From Mesorhizobium sangaii (GTDB lineage: Bacteria > Pseudomonadota > Alphaproteobacteria > Rhizobiales > Rhizobiaceae), in assembly GCF_014207355.1 (NCBI RefSeq), contig NZ_JACHEF010000003.1, positions 285,763 to 349,762 of the forward strand: a stretch of 64,000 bases of DNA. The letters are read 5' to 3'. This document shows, in pieces, positions 49,532 to 59,083 of this stretch (its first letter is position 1; each line of letters opens with the position of its first letter). A program made the position numbers and the translations under genes. A model generated the notes under the pieces. The model was not told the origin of the DNA. It searched no databases and saw nothing but the letters and a program-made list of their open reading frames with translations.

Positions 49532-50989
49532 ATGCTTCAGAAAACCAGCCATTTCATGCGGCAGGCCAATCTCATCAACGGCGAGTGGGTGCAGGCCGAT
49601 AGCGGCCAGACGGTCGATGTCAACAACCCGGCCACCGGTCTCAAGATCGGCACTGTGCCGAAGTCGGGCAAGACCGAGACCCGCCGTGCCATCGAGGCCG
49701 CCGAAGCTGCCTTCAAGTCGTGGCGCAAGACGACTGCGCTCGAGCGTTCGAAGCTGCTGCGCAAGCTGCACGACGCGATGATGGACAATCAGGACGTTCT
49801 GGCCGAACTGCTCACCATCGAGCAGGGCAAGTCGCTGTTCGAGTCCAAGGGCGAGATCGGCTCCGCCGCTTCCTACATCCTGTGGTTCGCCGAGGAAGGC
49901 CGCCGCACCTACGGTGATGTCGTACCCTCGCCATGGGCGGACCGCCGTATCCTGGTGACCAAGGAGCCGGTCGGGGTCATCGCCGCCATCACGCCGTGGA
50001 ATTTCCCGTCCTCGATGCTGGCCCGCAAGCTCGGACCGGCACTTGCCGCCGGCTGCACCGCCGTCGTCAAGCCGGCCTCGCAGACGCCGTATTCAGGTCT
50101 CGCCTGGGGCGCGCTCGCCGAGGAAGTCGGTTTCCCCAAGGGCGTCATCAACATCCTGACCGGTTCGGCCAGCGAGATCGGCGACGAGATCTGCGCCAAT
50201 CCGCTGGTGTCGAAGATCACCTTCACCGGATCGACAGAGGTCGGCAAGCTTCTCATCCAGAAGTCCTCGGTCACCGTCAAGAAAGTGTCGATGGAGCTCG
50301 GCGGCAACGCGCCGTTCATCGTCTTCGACGACGCCGATATCGAGCGTGCCGTCGCCGGCGCGATCACCGCCAAATACCGCAATTCCGGGCAGACCTGCGT
50401 TTGCACCAACCGCTTCCTGGTTCAGGCCGGCGTCTACGACAAGTTCGTCGAAAAGCTCGCTGCCGCAAGCAACGGGTTGAAGGTCGGCTCCGGCCTCGAG
50501 GACGGCGTCCAGCAGGGGCCGCTGATCGACGAGAAGGCGGTCGAGAAGGTCGAGGAACTGATTGCCGACGCCACCGCCAAGGGCGGCAAGATCGTCGCCG
50601 GCGGCAAGCGCCATGCGCTCGGCGGTTCGTTCTTCCAGCCGACGGTCATTGCCAATGCCACGCCCAAGATGCGCTTCATGAAGGAAGAGATCTTTGGCCC
50701 GGTCGCACCGGTGTTCAAGTTCGAGACCGAGGAAGAGGCAATCGCGCTTGCCAACGACACCGAATTCGGCCTCGCCTGCTATTTCTACACCGGCGATCTC
50801 GGCCGCGCCTTCCGCGTCATGGAAGGGCTGAAATACGGCATGGTCGGCGTCAATGAAGGCCTCATCACCACGCCCGAGGCGCCGTTTGGCGGCGTCAAGG
50901 AATCGGGCCTCGGCAAGGAAGGCGGACATCAGGGCATCGAGGATTACCTCGACACCAAATATGTCTGCATCGGCGGCCTCGGCCTCTGA
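49532..50989 (+). CDS. gabD: Succinate-semialdehyde dehydrogenase, GabD type
   Basis: A 485-residue aldehyde dehydrogenase. It has ITPWNFPSSMLARKLGPALA, VVKPASQTPYSG, FTGSTEVGKLLIQ, the general-base Glu in MELGGNAPFIVF and the catalytic Cys in YRNSGQTCVCTNRF. The end EAPFGGVKESGLGKEGGHQG is typical of GabD. It oxidises succinate semialdehyde from 4-aminobutyrate to succinate with NAD(P). GGAGG lies 7 bases before ATG 49532. No GABA transaminase is nearby, so the physiological substrate could differ. Confidence 0.9.
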   Translation: MLQKTSHFMRQANLINGEWVQADSGQTVDVNNPATGLKIGTVPKSGKTETRRAIEAAEAAFKSWRKTTALERSKLLRKLHDAMMDNQDVLAELLTIEQGKSLFESKGEIGSAASYILWFAEEGRRTYGDVVPSPWADRRILVTKEPVGVIAAITPWNFPSSMLARKLGPALAAGCTAVVKPASQTPYSGLAWGALAEEVGFPKGVINILTGSASEIGDEICANPLVSKITFTGSTEVGKLLIQKSSVTVKKVSMELGGNAPFIVFDDADIERAVAGAITAKYRNSGQTCVCTNRFLVQAGVYDKFVEKLAAASNGLKVGSGLEDGVQQGPLIDEKAVEKVEELIADATAKGGKIVAGGKRHALGGSFFQPTVIANATPKMRFMKEEIFGPVAPVFKFETEEEAIALANDTEFGLACYFYTGDLGRAFRVMEGLKYGMVGVNEGLITTPEAPFGGVKESGLGKEGGHQGIEDYLDTKYVCIGGLGL

Positions 50990-51086
50990 TAGACTGGCTC
51001 TGTGGGGGCAGGTCTGCGACCTGCCCGCCTCAGTCGAGAAACCAGCCGAAATCCTCTGATTCAACTGGCGTTTGCGGGAATGGCGA

Positions 51087-52103
51087 ATGAAGGACGGTGA
51101 GGTTTTCGGCACGACGCAGGCGGGCGAGCCGGTGCGTCGCTTCGCGATCAGGGGTGGCGGTCTCACCGCCAACATCATCGGGCTCGGCGCGATCGTCCAG
51201 GATTTGCGCCTTACCGGACATGATGCGCCATTGGTGCTCGGCTACAACAATTTGAAAGCCTATGAGACCGACACCGCCTTCTTCGGCGCGGTCGTCGGCC
51301 GCTACGCCAATCGCATCCGTGACGGCCGCTTCACCATCGCCGGCCAGCGCTACCAGACCGAACGCAACTTCCTCGACAAGCATACATTGCATGGCGGCTC
51401 GCAGGGCTATTTCCACCGGCCGTGGACGGTTTCGCTGCATGGCAGGGATTTCGTCACGCTGACGCTGCATGATCCCGACGGCACAATGGGCTTTCCCGGA
51501 GCGCTCGACGTCACCTGCACCTACCGGCTGAAGATCCCCGGCACGCTCAGCGTCGAGCTGACCGCGACCTGCGAGGAGCCGACGCTGTGCAATCTCACCC
51601 AGCATTCCTATTTCAACCTCGACGATGGTGGCGCTGGCGACATCCTCGACCACAGGATGATACTGAATGCCGGCGCCTATCTGCCCGTCGATGGCGACAT
51701 GATCCCGACCGGCGTGGTCAAGCCGGTTGACGGCACGCCCTTCGATTTCCGCCAGGCGCGGCCGCTGCGCATGGAGACCGAGGGCGAACAGCTGCCCTAC
51801 GACCAGAATTTCTGCCTCGCTCCGACGCGTGGGCCGCTCAAGCAGGCGGCTTGGACGCAAGGGGCGAGTTCCGGTGTCGAGATGGAGGTCTGGACCACGG
51901 AGCCCGGCGTCCAGCTCTATACCGGCCAGTACGTGACACCGCGCAAGGGGCTGGAAGGACGAGACTACAGGGCCTTCTGCGGTTTCTGCCTCGAGCCGCA
52001 GGTCTGGCCGGATGCGCCGAACCGGCCGTATTTCCCGCAGGCGACGCTGTGGCCGGGCGCGATCTACCATCATGTGACGGAATATCGGTTCCGGCTCCCT
52101 TAG
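51087..52103 (+). CDS. galM: Aldose 1-epimerase
   Basis: A 338-residue mutarotase: VLGYNNLKAYETDTAFFGAV, GRYANRIRDGRF with the conserved Asn-Arg, LHGGSQGYFHRPW with the first catalytic His, TQHSYFNLDDGGAGDILDHR with the second His, and the late Glu in CLEPQVWPDAPN. It interconverts alpha and beta anomers of aldoses in the cytosol. ATG 51087 is chosen; a TTG five codons upstream is in frame. It is convergent with the sugar kinase. Confidence 0.9.
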   Translation: MKDGEVFGTTQAGEPVRRFAIRGGGLTANIIGLGAIVQDLRLTGHDAPLVLGYNNLKAYETDTAFFGAVVGRYANRIRDGRFTIAGQRYQTERNFLDKHTLHGGSQGYFHRPWTVSLHGRDFVTLTLHDPDGTMGFPGALDVTCTYRLKIPGTLSVELTATCEEPTLCNLTQHSYFNLDDGGAGDILDHRMILNAGAYLPVDGDMIPTGVVKPVDGTPFDFRQARPLRMETEGEQLPYDQNFCLAPTRGPLKQAAWTQGASSGVEMEVWTTEPGVQLYTGQYVTPRKGLEGRDYRAFCGFCLEPQVWPDAPNRPYFPQATLWPGAIYHHVTEYRFRLP

Positions 52104-52112
52104 TATTTCAGG

Positions 52113-53036
52113 TCATTCGTTCTCGAACGCCCTCCGCAACGTCTCGAACGGGGCCAAAGCGCCGCGCACCTGCACCACTGCGGCGGCGACGCGGTGCGCG
52201 CGCAATACGGCATCCACCGGGGCGTGGGCGGCGAGGCGTGCGGCCAGATAGGCGCCATTGAAGGAATCGCCGGCGCCGGTTGTGTCGACGGGTGCGGCGA
52301 CATGGATCGCCGGCACGTCGTGCAATGTTCCGTTGTCGGCAATCAGTGCCGGCGCCTCGCCGTTCTTGACGACAACCTCGCGGACCACTTGTCCGAGCCG
52401 TTCGGCGGTCGCTTGCGGGTTTGCATCACCGAACAGCATCTGCTCGTCGGGAAAGGTCGGCAAGGCGATGTCGGTGACGGCAAGCGCCTCGGCGATCGCT
52501 GCCTGCGCATCCTCGCGCCGGCGCCAGAGCCGCGGCCGGTAGTTGGGGTCAAAGGCGACAGTCGAGCCTGCCGCCCGCGCGCCGGCTACGGCCGCCAACA
52601 GCGCAGCCCGCGGGGCATCGCCCAGAATTGCCAAAGTGATTCCGCTGAAGTAGATAAGCGCTTGATTTTCCAGGTTTTTCGACAATACAGCCGGATCGGA
52701 GGCGAGCTGCCGGGCGGCGGCGTCGCCGCGCCAGTAAGTGAAGGAACGCTCTGCGCCGGTGAGCGTGATCGCATAGAGGCCGGGCCGCGCCCCGGCTATG
52801 ACCGGGCTGGAGCCGATACCGATGCCGTTTTCAGCGAAGAAGCCGATCTGGTCTTGCGAGAAGGGGTCGTCGCCGAAGGCCGAGACATAGGTTGCCGGCC
52901 GGTCGCCGCTCAACGCGTGCAGCGCCCACAGCGTGTTGAACGTGTCGCCGGCAAAACCCATGCGCCAGTTCGGGCCTGTCTGGCCCGACAGTTCGAGCAT
53001 GCATTCGCCGATCGAGGCGACGCCGTTTCCCGCCAT
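52113..53036 (-). CDS. kdgK: PfkB-family sugar kinase, KdgK-like
   Basis: A 307-residue ribokinase-fold enzyme: ASIGECMLELSG, NWRMGFAGDTFNTLWALHAL, YVSAFGDDPFSQDQIGFFAE, SFTYWRGDAAARQLA and the PfkB signature DTTGAGDSFNGAYLAARLAA with the catalytic Asp. The SFTYWR motif and length fit 2-dehydro-3-deoxygluconate kinase, which feeds KDG from uronate or galactonate breakdown into the Entner-Doudoroff pathway. GGAGGATTGCAG precedes ATG 53036; codons up to 53099 lack this site. Confidence 0.85.
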   Translation of the reverse strand: MAGNGVASIGECMLELSGQTGPNWRMGFAGDTFNTLWALHALSGDRPATYVSAFGDDPFSQDQIGFFAENGIGIGSSPVIAGARPGLYAITLTGAERSFTYWRGDAAARQLASDPAVLSKNLENQALIYFSGITLAILGDAPRAALLAAVAGARAAGSTVAFDPNYRPRLWRRREDAQAAIAEALAVTDIALPTFPDEQMLFGDANPQATAERLGQVVREVVVKNGEAPALIADNGTLHDVPAIHVAAPVDTTGAGDSFNGAYLAARLAAHAPVDAVLRAHRVAAAVVQVRGALAPFETLRRAFENE

Positions 53037-53187
53037 CTGCAATCCTCCAGTGATCCCGGTGCTGTAGCTTTTTGCAACGGGCAGCGCCATGCTTGGCAAG
53101 CAGGGTTTTTTCCGCCACAGCGTTTTCCCACAGGCTGGCGGGATGCGATCCGTCCGGCAAAACGTTGTCTGCAGAAGAGGAACCGGT

Positions 53188-53637
53188 TTGGCATCGTTAT
53201 GGCGTTATCTTCTGGCGGGTCTTGGTCTGGCTGCCCTGCTGGTCGGCATTCTCGCGGTCGTCTATCTGACGGCGCCGCGATCGTCGCAGCCTGCCGGCCC
53301 GGATGTCTCTCGGACGAAGAACACCGACAACGGGCTTTTCGTGGCAAGTTTTTTGCCGGAGCGGGGCGTCGTGCGGCAAGGCGAACTGGAATCCTGGCTG
53401 CTGACCCTGAAGACAAAGGCCGGCGCGCCGGTGGAGGGGGCCGCGATCGCGATTTCCGGCGGCATGCCGCAGCACAATCACGGCCTGCCTACCAGCCCGC
53501 AGGCGACCGACTATCTCGGCGACGGGCGCTATCGGATCGAAGGGGTGAAATTCACGATGAGTGGCTGGTGGCAGCTGCATTTCGCCATCTCGGCCACGGC
53601 CGGTTCCGACACGGTGCTGTTCAACGTGGTGCTGTGA
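53188..53637 (+). CDS. FixH/YtkA-like membrane-anchored protein
   Basis: A 149-residue protein with one N-terminal helix (LLAGLGLAALLVGILAVVYL) and a periplasmic beta domain of FixH/YtkA type: ESWLLTLKTKAGAPVEGAAI, SGGMPQHNHGLPTSPQATDY and GRYRIEGVKFTMSGWWQLHF. Such domains are linked to copper delivery or to the periplasmic side of redox enzymes. I chose the TTG at 53188 because AGAGGA sits 6 bases before it; an ATG at 53143 is in frame. The diheme peroxidase gene follows after 7 bases, so the two work together. Confidence 0.72.
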   Translation: MASLWRYLLAGLGLAALLVGILAVVYLTAPRSSQPAGPDVSRTKNTDNGLFVASFLPERGVVRQGELESWLLTLKTKAGAPVEGAAIAISGGMPQHNHGLPTSPQATDYLGDGRYRIEGVKFTMSGWWQLHFAISATAGSDTVLFNVVL

Positions 53638-53644
53638 GCGACCG

Positions 53645-54844
53645 ATGAGGCACTTTCCGCGTTTTCTGGCGCTGTTGGCAGCCGTTGTCCTTGCCGGTTG
53701 CGGCAAACCGGATTTTTCCGACGCCGAGAAGAGGACCGTCGCCTCGCTGGCGCTGTCGGCGCTGCCGTCGCTGAAGCCCGACACCACCAACCGCTTTGCC
53801 GACGTGCCGGCGGCCGCCGCACTCGGCTCGACGCTGTTCTTCGACCAGGGGATGAGCCGCGACGGCACGGTGTCCTGCTCGACCTGCCACAAGATCGACC
53901 GCCAGTTCCAGGACGACCTTCCGCAAGCAGTCGGCGTCGGCCACACCAACCGGCGCACGATGCCGCTGGCGGGCGTGGCGCGCGATCCCTGGTTCTTCTG
54001 GGATGGCCGCCGCGACAGCCTGTGGGCGCAGGCGCTGACACCGCTCGAAAATCCGCTGGAGCAGGCGGGAAACCGTACCGCCTACGCGCACTACATGAAG
54101 GCGCGCTTCGGCGAACGCTACGAGCGCATCTTCGGGCCGCTGCCCGAATTTTCCGGCATGCCGTTGAATGCCAGTCCGCTTGGAAATGACGCCGAGAAGG
54201 CCGCTTGGAACGCGATGAGCGGCGCGCAGCGCGATGCCATCAACGGCGTCTATGCCAATATCGGCAAGGCGATCGCCGCCTTCGAACGGTCGATCGAGCC
54301 GGTGCCGACACGCTTCGATCGTTTTGCGCTGGACCTCGCCACCGGCGCCGAGGCGAAAGGAGATGCCGCCTTTTCCCAGGAGGAAATCCTCGGACTGAAA
54401 CTGTTCATCGGCAAGGCCAATTGCGTGACATGCCACAATGGGCCGCGCTTCACCGACAACAGTTTTCACAACACCGGCGTGCCGCCCGTCGCGGATCTGC
54501 CGCCGGATCGCGGCCGCATCGACGCGGTGGCGCAGGTAGAGGCCGACCCGTTCAACTGCCTGGGCGCCTATCGTGATGGCGACGCCCGTGCCTGCGGCGA
54601 GCTGCGTTTCATGGTCAAGGATGGGCCGCAGCTGATGCGGGCCTACAAGACGCCCTCGTTGCGCGGCGCCGCCACGCGCCCACCCTATATGCATGCCGGG
54701 CAGTTCTCGTCCCTCGACGAGGTGGTCGCGCATTACGCCAAGGCCGCGCCCAGTGTCGAGGGAACATCCGAAGTCCATCCGCTGGAGCTGTCGGACCGCG
54801 AACGTGCGGCGCTGGTGGCGTTCCTGAAGACGCTGGCGGAGTGA
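53645..54844 (+). CDS. Diheme cytochrome c peroxidase (MauG/CcpA family) lipoprotein
   Basis: A 399-residue exported protein with a lipobox (VVLAGCG, Cys19). It has two c-type heme sites CSTCH and CVTCH and the family segments SRDGTVSCSTCHKIDRQFQD, GKANCVTCHNGPRFTDNSFH and ATRPPYMHAGQFSSLDEVVA. This is the bacterial diheme peroxidase/MauG family: peroxidases reduce H2O2, while MauG and MbnH oxidise a tryptophan in a partner protein. Which of the two cannot be read from the sequence. It is encoded 7 bases after a FixH/YtkA-like protein. Confidence 0.88.
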   Translation: MRHFPRFLALLAAVVLAGCGKPDFSDAEKRTVASLALSALPSLKPDTTNRFADVPAAAALGSTLFFDQGMSRDGTVSCSTCHKIDRQFQDDLPQAVGVGHTNRRTMPLAGVARDPWFFWDGRRDSLWAQALTPLENPLEQAGNRTAYAHYMKARFGERYERIFGPLPEFSGMPLNASPLGNDAEKAAWNAMSGAQRDAINGVYANIGKAIAAFERSIEPVPTRFDRFALDLATGAEAKGDAAFSQEEILGLKLFIGKANCVTCHNGPRFTDNSFHNTGVPPVADLPPDRGRIDAVAQVEADPFNCLGAYRDGDARACGELRFMVKDGPQLMRAYKTPSLRGAATRPPYMHAGQFSSLDEVVAHYAKAAPSVEGTSEVHPLELSDRERAALVAFLKTLAE

Positions 54845-54845
54845 T

Positions 54846-55298
54846 CTACCGGTCCTTGACCGTCTCCATCGCCACGAAGGTCGAGGTCTGGGCGACATGG
54901 GGCAGGGCCGAGATGCGTTCGCCAAGCACGCGGCGATAGGCGGCGATGTCCCTGGTGCGGACCTTCAGCAGATAGTCGAAGCTCGACGCCATCATGTGGC
55001 ACTGCTCGATCTCCGGCACCGCTTGCACGGACCGGTTGAAGGCATCGAGCGCTGCGGATCGGGTGTCGGACAATTTCACCTGGACGAAGGCGACATGGCC
55101 TTCGCCCATGCGCTCGCGGTCGATGATCGCCTGGTAGCCCCTGATATAGCCGTCCTTTTCCAGCCGCTTCACCCGCGCCTGCACCGGCGTCTTCGACAGC
55201 CCGACCTTTGCCGCCAGTTCAGACATCGAAAGCCGGCCATCGCTTGCCAGCGCCGCCAGGATATTCCGGTCTATGCGGTCCAATTGGTCTTCTGTCAT
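54846..55298 (-). CDS. putR: Lrp/AsnC-family regulator, PutR-like
   Basis: A 150-residue regulator: DRNILAALASDGRLSMSELA then AKVGLSKTPVQARVKRLEKD (winged helix) and the RAM effector domain (HVAFVQVKLSDTRSAALDAF ... LLKVRTRDIAAYRRVLGERI). The gene is divergent from putA, the usual place of PutR, an Lrp-type activator of proline catabolism. ATG 55298 is the family start; the frame continues to 55334. It is convergent with the peroxidase gene (1-base gap). Confidence 0.88.
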   Translation of the reverse strand: MTEDQLDRIDRNILAALASDGRLSMSELAAKVGLSKTPVQARVKRLEKDGYIRGYQAIIDRERMGEGHVAFVQVKLSDTRSAALDAFNRSVQAVPEIEQCHMMASSFDYLLKVRTRDIAAYRRVLGERISALPHVAQTSTFVAMETVKDR

Positions 55299-55460
55299 CA
55301 AAAGCGCAGTCCATATGCCAATTCTGGATAACAATGATAGATCGAATGACCTAAAATGTCGATTTCTTCGGACCGACTGAAATTCGTACCTGTGCTAGCT
55401 TGCGCCATTCGGTCCGGTGACCGCCGGCCCGCTCCCTTTTGTTCGATCCACGGGACCGCC

Positions 55461-58400
55461 ATGCCGCTAGATTCCATCCGCCAGCAGATCCGCGCCAACT
55501 ATCTGCCCGACGAAGACGAGGCCATGAGGCGACTGGCCGAGGCGACGGGGCTTTCCGCGAAAGACCGCAACGCGATCTCGGCCCGGGCCGCCGATTTGGT
55601 ACGGGCCGTGCGCGGCTCTTCCGATCCGCGATTGATGGAAGTGTTCCTCTCTGCCTACGGTCTCTCCACCAAGGAAGGCGTGGCGCTGATGTGCCTGGCC
55701 GAGGCGCTCCTGCGCGTGCCTGACACCGAGACGATGGACGATCTCATCGCCGACAAGATCGCCCCGCATGACTGGTCGGCGCATTCCGGTGGTTCGAGCT
55801 CCATCTTCGTCAATGCCTCGACCTGGGCGCTGATGCTGACCGGTCGTGTCCTCGATGAAGGCGAGGGCGGCATCGAAGGCACGCTGCGCTCGATGGTGCG
55901 TCGGCTGGGCGAGCCGGTCATCCGCAAGGCGGTGGCGGCCGCCATGCGTGAGATGGGCGAGCAGTTCGTGCTCGGCCGCACCATCACCGAGGCCGTCAAG
56001 CGCGGCCGGCCGATGACGCAGAAGGGCTATCTCTATTCCTTCGACATGCTGGGCGAAGCCGCACGCACCGAGGCCGACGCGTTGCGTTATCACAAGGCCT
56101 ATGCCGACGCGATTTCTTCGCTCGATGCCGGTTCCAACGGCCCTGATATCCGCCAGAATCACGGCATCTCGGTCAAGCTTTCGGCGCTGCATCCGCGCTA
56201 CGAGGTAGCGCAGAAGGACGAGGTGCTGCCTGTCATGGCCGAGCGGCTGTTGTCGCTGGCGCTGGCCGCACGACATTCGCGCATGGGTCTCAATATCGAC
56301 GCCGAGGAGGCTGACCGCCTCGATTTGTCGCTCGACGTCATCGAGCGGGTGCTGGCCGAGCCGGAGCTCGCCGGCTGGAACGGCTTTGGCGTCGTCGTCC
56401 AGGCCTATGGCCCGCGCGCGGCGTTTGCGATCGACTGGCTCTACGCGTTGGCCAAGAAATACGACCGCACCATCATGGTGCGGCTGGTCAAGGGCGCCTA
56501 TTGGGACACCGAGATCAAGCGGGCGCAGACGCTCGGACTGTCAGGCTATCCCGTCTTCACCCGCAAGGCCAACACCGACGTTTCCTACATGGCTTGCGCC
56601 AAAAAGCTGCTGTCGATGACCGACCGCATCTATCCGCAATTCGCCACCCATAACGCCCACACCGTCGCCGCGATCCTGTCGATGGCCGGGGACCGCGATT
56701 CCTTCGAATTTCAGCGCCTGCACGGCATGGGCGAGGCCCTGCACGAGACGGTGCGCAAGGCCGAAGGAACGCGCTGCCGCATCTATGCGCCGGTCGGGGC
56801 GCATTCCGATCTGCTTGCCTATCTGGTTCGGCGGCTGCTGGAGAACGGCGCCAATTCCTCCTTTGTACATCAACTGACGGACGAGGAGGTCGAGCCGGAG
56901 GACATCGCCCGCGATCCGCTCGAAACGGTCGAAAGCCAGGGCCCCGCCGCCAATCCGGCGATTGCCCGGCCTTCCCTGATCTTCGGCGCCGGTCGCCGCA
57001 ATTCGAAAGGTTTTGACATCACCGACACGGTGACGCTGGCGGCGATCGACAAGGCCAAGGCTGCGTTCGCAGGTCCCGACCGCTGGCATGCGAAGCCGAT
57101 CACGCGGGCCGCCGGCTATGGCAAGCAGCGCCCTGTCGTCAATCCGGCCAAGCCCGCCGAAGTCGTCGGCACGGTCAGCGAAGCCACCGCCAAGCAGGTT
57201 ACGACCGCAGTGCGCATCGCGGTGGAGGCGCAGCCAGCCTGGGCAAAGCGTCCTGTCGCCGAGCGCGCCGCCATCCTCAATCGCGCCGCCGATCTCTATG
57301 AGGCCAACGCCGTCGAGTTCTTCGCGCTGGCCACCCGGGAAGCCGGCAAATCGCTGGCCGACGGTGTGGCCGAAGTGCGCGAGGCCGTCGACTTCCTGCG
57401 GTACTACGCGGCCGAGGCGGCCAATGCCGAACCGGGCACGCAGGCGCGCGGCGCCATCGTCTGCATTTCGCCGTGGAATTTTCCGCTCGCCATTTTCACC
57501 GGCCAGATCGCGGCTGCACTCGTGACCGGCAATTCGGTGATCGCCAAGCCGGCCGAGCAGACGCCGCTTATCGCCTTCCGCGCTGTCGAAATGCTGCGCG
57601 AGGCCGGCGTGCCGGAAGATGTCATCCAGCTTCTGCCCGGCGACGGTCCCTCGGTCGGCGGCCCGCTGACCGCCGATCCGCGCATCGCCGGTGTCTGCTT
57701 CACCGGCTCGACCGAAGTCGCCAAGCTGATCGAGAAGCAACTGGCCGACACGGCCGCGCCCGACGCCATGCTGATCGCCGAGACCGGCGGGTTGAATGCG
57801 ATGATCGTCGATTCCACCGCGCTGCCCGAACAGGCAGTGCGCGACATCCTGGCCTCGGCTTTCCAGAGCGCCGGGCAGCGCTGTTCGGCGCTGCGCGTGC
57901 TTTATGTGCAAAAGGACGTCGAGAAGAAGATGCTGGAAATGCTGAAAGGCGCCATGGAGGCGCTCAGCATCGGCGACCCCTGGCGGATTTCGACCGATGT
58001 CGGCCCGGTCATCGACGACGAAGCGCAGGCTTCGATCCGCGAGTACTGCACGAAGATGGGCCTGCAGGGCCGGCTGATCGCCAAGCTCGAGGCGCCGAAA
58101 GATGGCCGCTTCGTCGCGCCGCACGTCTTCCGGGTCAAGGGCATCGAGGACATGGAGCGCGAGGTGTTCGGGCCGGTGCTGCATGTCGCCTCGTTCGACG
58201 CCGACGAGATCGACGCGGTCATCGCCGCCATCAACCGCAAGGGCTATGGGCTAACCTTCGGCCTGCACACCCGCATCGAGGGCCGCGTGCAGCATTTCGT
58301 CGACGGCATCCATGCAGGCAACATCTACGTCAACCGCAACCAGATCGGCGCCGTCGTCGGTTCGCAGCCGTTCGGCGGCGAGGGGCTGTCAGGGACCGGG

Positions 58401-59069
58401 CCGAAGGCCGGCGGTCCGCACTACCTCCGTCGCTTCCGCAAGGGGCCGGAGGCGGGCACGCACATTGCCGAAGGCCACAAGGTGACGGCGACTGAGCTTG
58501 CCGATAATCTGCCCGACCCGACGCTGGGTGGCTGGTCGACGCGGCCGGACCGGGTCGCCATCCTGAGGAAGCATCTGCGCGGCAAGGGTGCGGCAGCCAT
58601 TGGTGCCGCCGCCGGCATCGATTTCGGTCAGGTCGACCTGCCCGGGCCAACCGGCGAGGCCAACACGCTGTCGCTGTCGCCGCGCGGGCGGGTGCTCTGT
58701 CTCGGCCCCGATGGCGACACCCTGCTTGCCCAGGCGATCCAGGCGCTCGCCGCCGGCAACGCGGTGCTGGCTGTCGCGCCGGGCGCACCGGCGGCGCTCT
58801 CGGCGTTGACCGGCAAGGGCCTGCCGCTGGCCGCAATAGATGGCCGGCCCGATCCGATCGAAGCGCGCTCGCTGCACGTCGACGTCGTCGCTTTCTCTGG
58901 CACACCGGAGGCTGCCCGCATCGTGCGCAAGGTCATCGCCGACCGCTCAGGGCCAATCGTGCCGCTGGTCAGCGAGGTGCTCAACCCGGCGGCCTATGCG
59001 CATGAGCGCGCCGTCTGCGTCGACACTACCGCGGCGGGCGGCAATGCCAGCCTGCTGGCCGGGGCTTGA
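55461..59069 (+). CDS. putA: Bifunctional proline dehydrogenase / P5C dehydrogenase PutA
   Basis: A 1202-residue enzyme. N-terminal helical and FAD-binding proline dehydrogenase domain: SVKLSALHPRYEVAQKDEVL, MGLNIDAEEADRLDLSLDVI, MVRLVKGAYWDTEIKRAQTL, YPQFATHNAHTVAAI. The C-terminal aldehyde dehydrogenase follows: ISPWNFPLAIFTGQIAAALV, AETGGLNAMIVD with its Glu, SAGQRCSALRVLYVQ with the catalytic Cys, and GGEGLSGTGPKAGGPHYLRR. A final ~190-residue domain is of the type seen in long PutAs. There is no ribbon-helix-helix at the N-terminus, so it is not a self-regulator, in line with the divergent Lrp-type gene. ATG 55461 is chosen; the frame runs on to 55356. Confidence 0.92.
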   Translation: MPLDSIRQQIRANYLPDEDEAMRRLAEATGLSAKDRNAISARAADLVRAVRGSSDPRLMEVFLSAYGLSTKEGVALMCLAEALLRVPDTETMDDLIADKIAPHDWSAHSGGSSSIFVNASTWALMLTGRVLDEGEGGIEGTLRSMVRRLGEPVIRKAVAAAMREMGEQFVLGRTITEAVKRGRPMTQKGYLYSFDMLGEAARTEADALRYHKAYADAISSLDAGSNGPDIRQNHGISVKLSALHPRYEVAQKDEVLPVMAERLLSLALAARHSRMGLNIDAEEADRLDLSLDVIERVLAEPELAGWNGFGVVVQAYGPRAAFAIDWLYALAKKYDRTIMVRLVKGAYWDTEIKRAQTLGLSGYPVFTRKANTDVSYMACAKKLLSMTDRIYPQFATHNAHTVAAILSMAGDRDSFEFQRLHGMGEALHETVRKAEGTRCRIYAPVGAHSDLLAYLVRRLLENGANSSFVHQLTDEEVEPEDIARDPLETVESQGPAANPAIARPSLIFGAGRRNSKGFDITDTVTLAAIDKAKAAFAGPDRWHAKPITRAAGYGKQRPVVNPAKPAEVVGTVSEATAKQVTTAVRIAVEAQPAWAKRPVAERAAILNRAADLYEANAVEFFALATREAGKSLADGVAEVREAVDFLRYYAAEAANAEPGTQARGAIVCISPWNFPLAIFTGQIAAALVTGNSVIAKPAEQTPLIAFRAVEMLREAGVPEDVIQLLPGDGPSVGGPLTADPRIAGVCFTGSTEVAKLIEKQLADTAAPDAMLIAETGGLNAMIVDSTALPEQAVRDILASAFQSAGQRCSALRVLYVQKDVEKKMLEMLKGAMEALSIGDPWRISTDVGPVIDDEAQASIREYCTKMGLQGRLIAKLEAPKDGRFVAPHVFRVKGIEDMEREVFGPVLHVASFDADEIDAVIAAINRKGYGLTFGLHTRIEGRVQHFVDGIHAGNIYVNRNQIGAVVGSQPFGGEGLSGTGPKAGGPHYLRRFRKGPEAGTHIAEGHKVTATELADNLPDPTLGGWSTRPDRVAILRKHLRGKGAAAIGAAAGIDFGQVDLPGPTGEANTLSLSPRGRVLCLGPDGDTLLAQAIQALAAGNAVLAVAPGAPAALSALTGKGLPLAAIDGRPDPIEARSLHVDVVAFSGTPEAARIVRKVIADRSGPIVPLVSEVLNPAAYAHERAVCVDTTAAGGNASLLAGA

Positions 59070-59083
59070 GCCCGGCCGGCTGC

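Noticed and set aside
52194..53648. Plus-strand frame of 484 codons across kdgK
   Set aside because: It is antisense to the sugar kinase and out of frame with the FixH-like gene; no family motif.
53621..54925. Minus-strand frame of 434 codons opposite the diheme peroxidase
   Set aside because: The plus strand has two heme sites and a lipobox; the antisense frame has no recognisable feature.
56541..58184. Minus-strand frame of 547 codons inside putA
   Set aside because: Antisense shadow produced by high GC at third codon positions; putA motifs are continuous on the plus strand.
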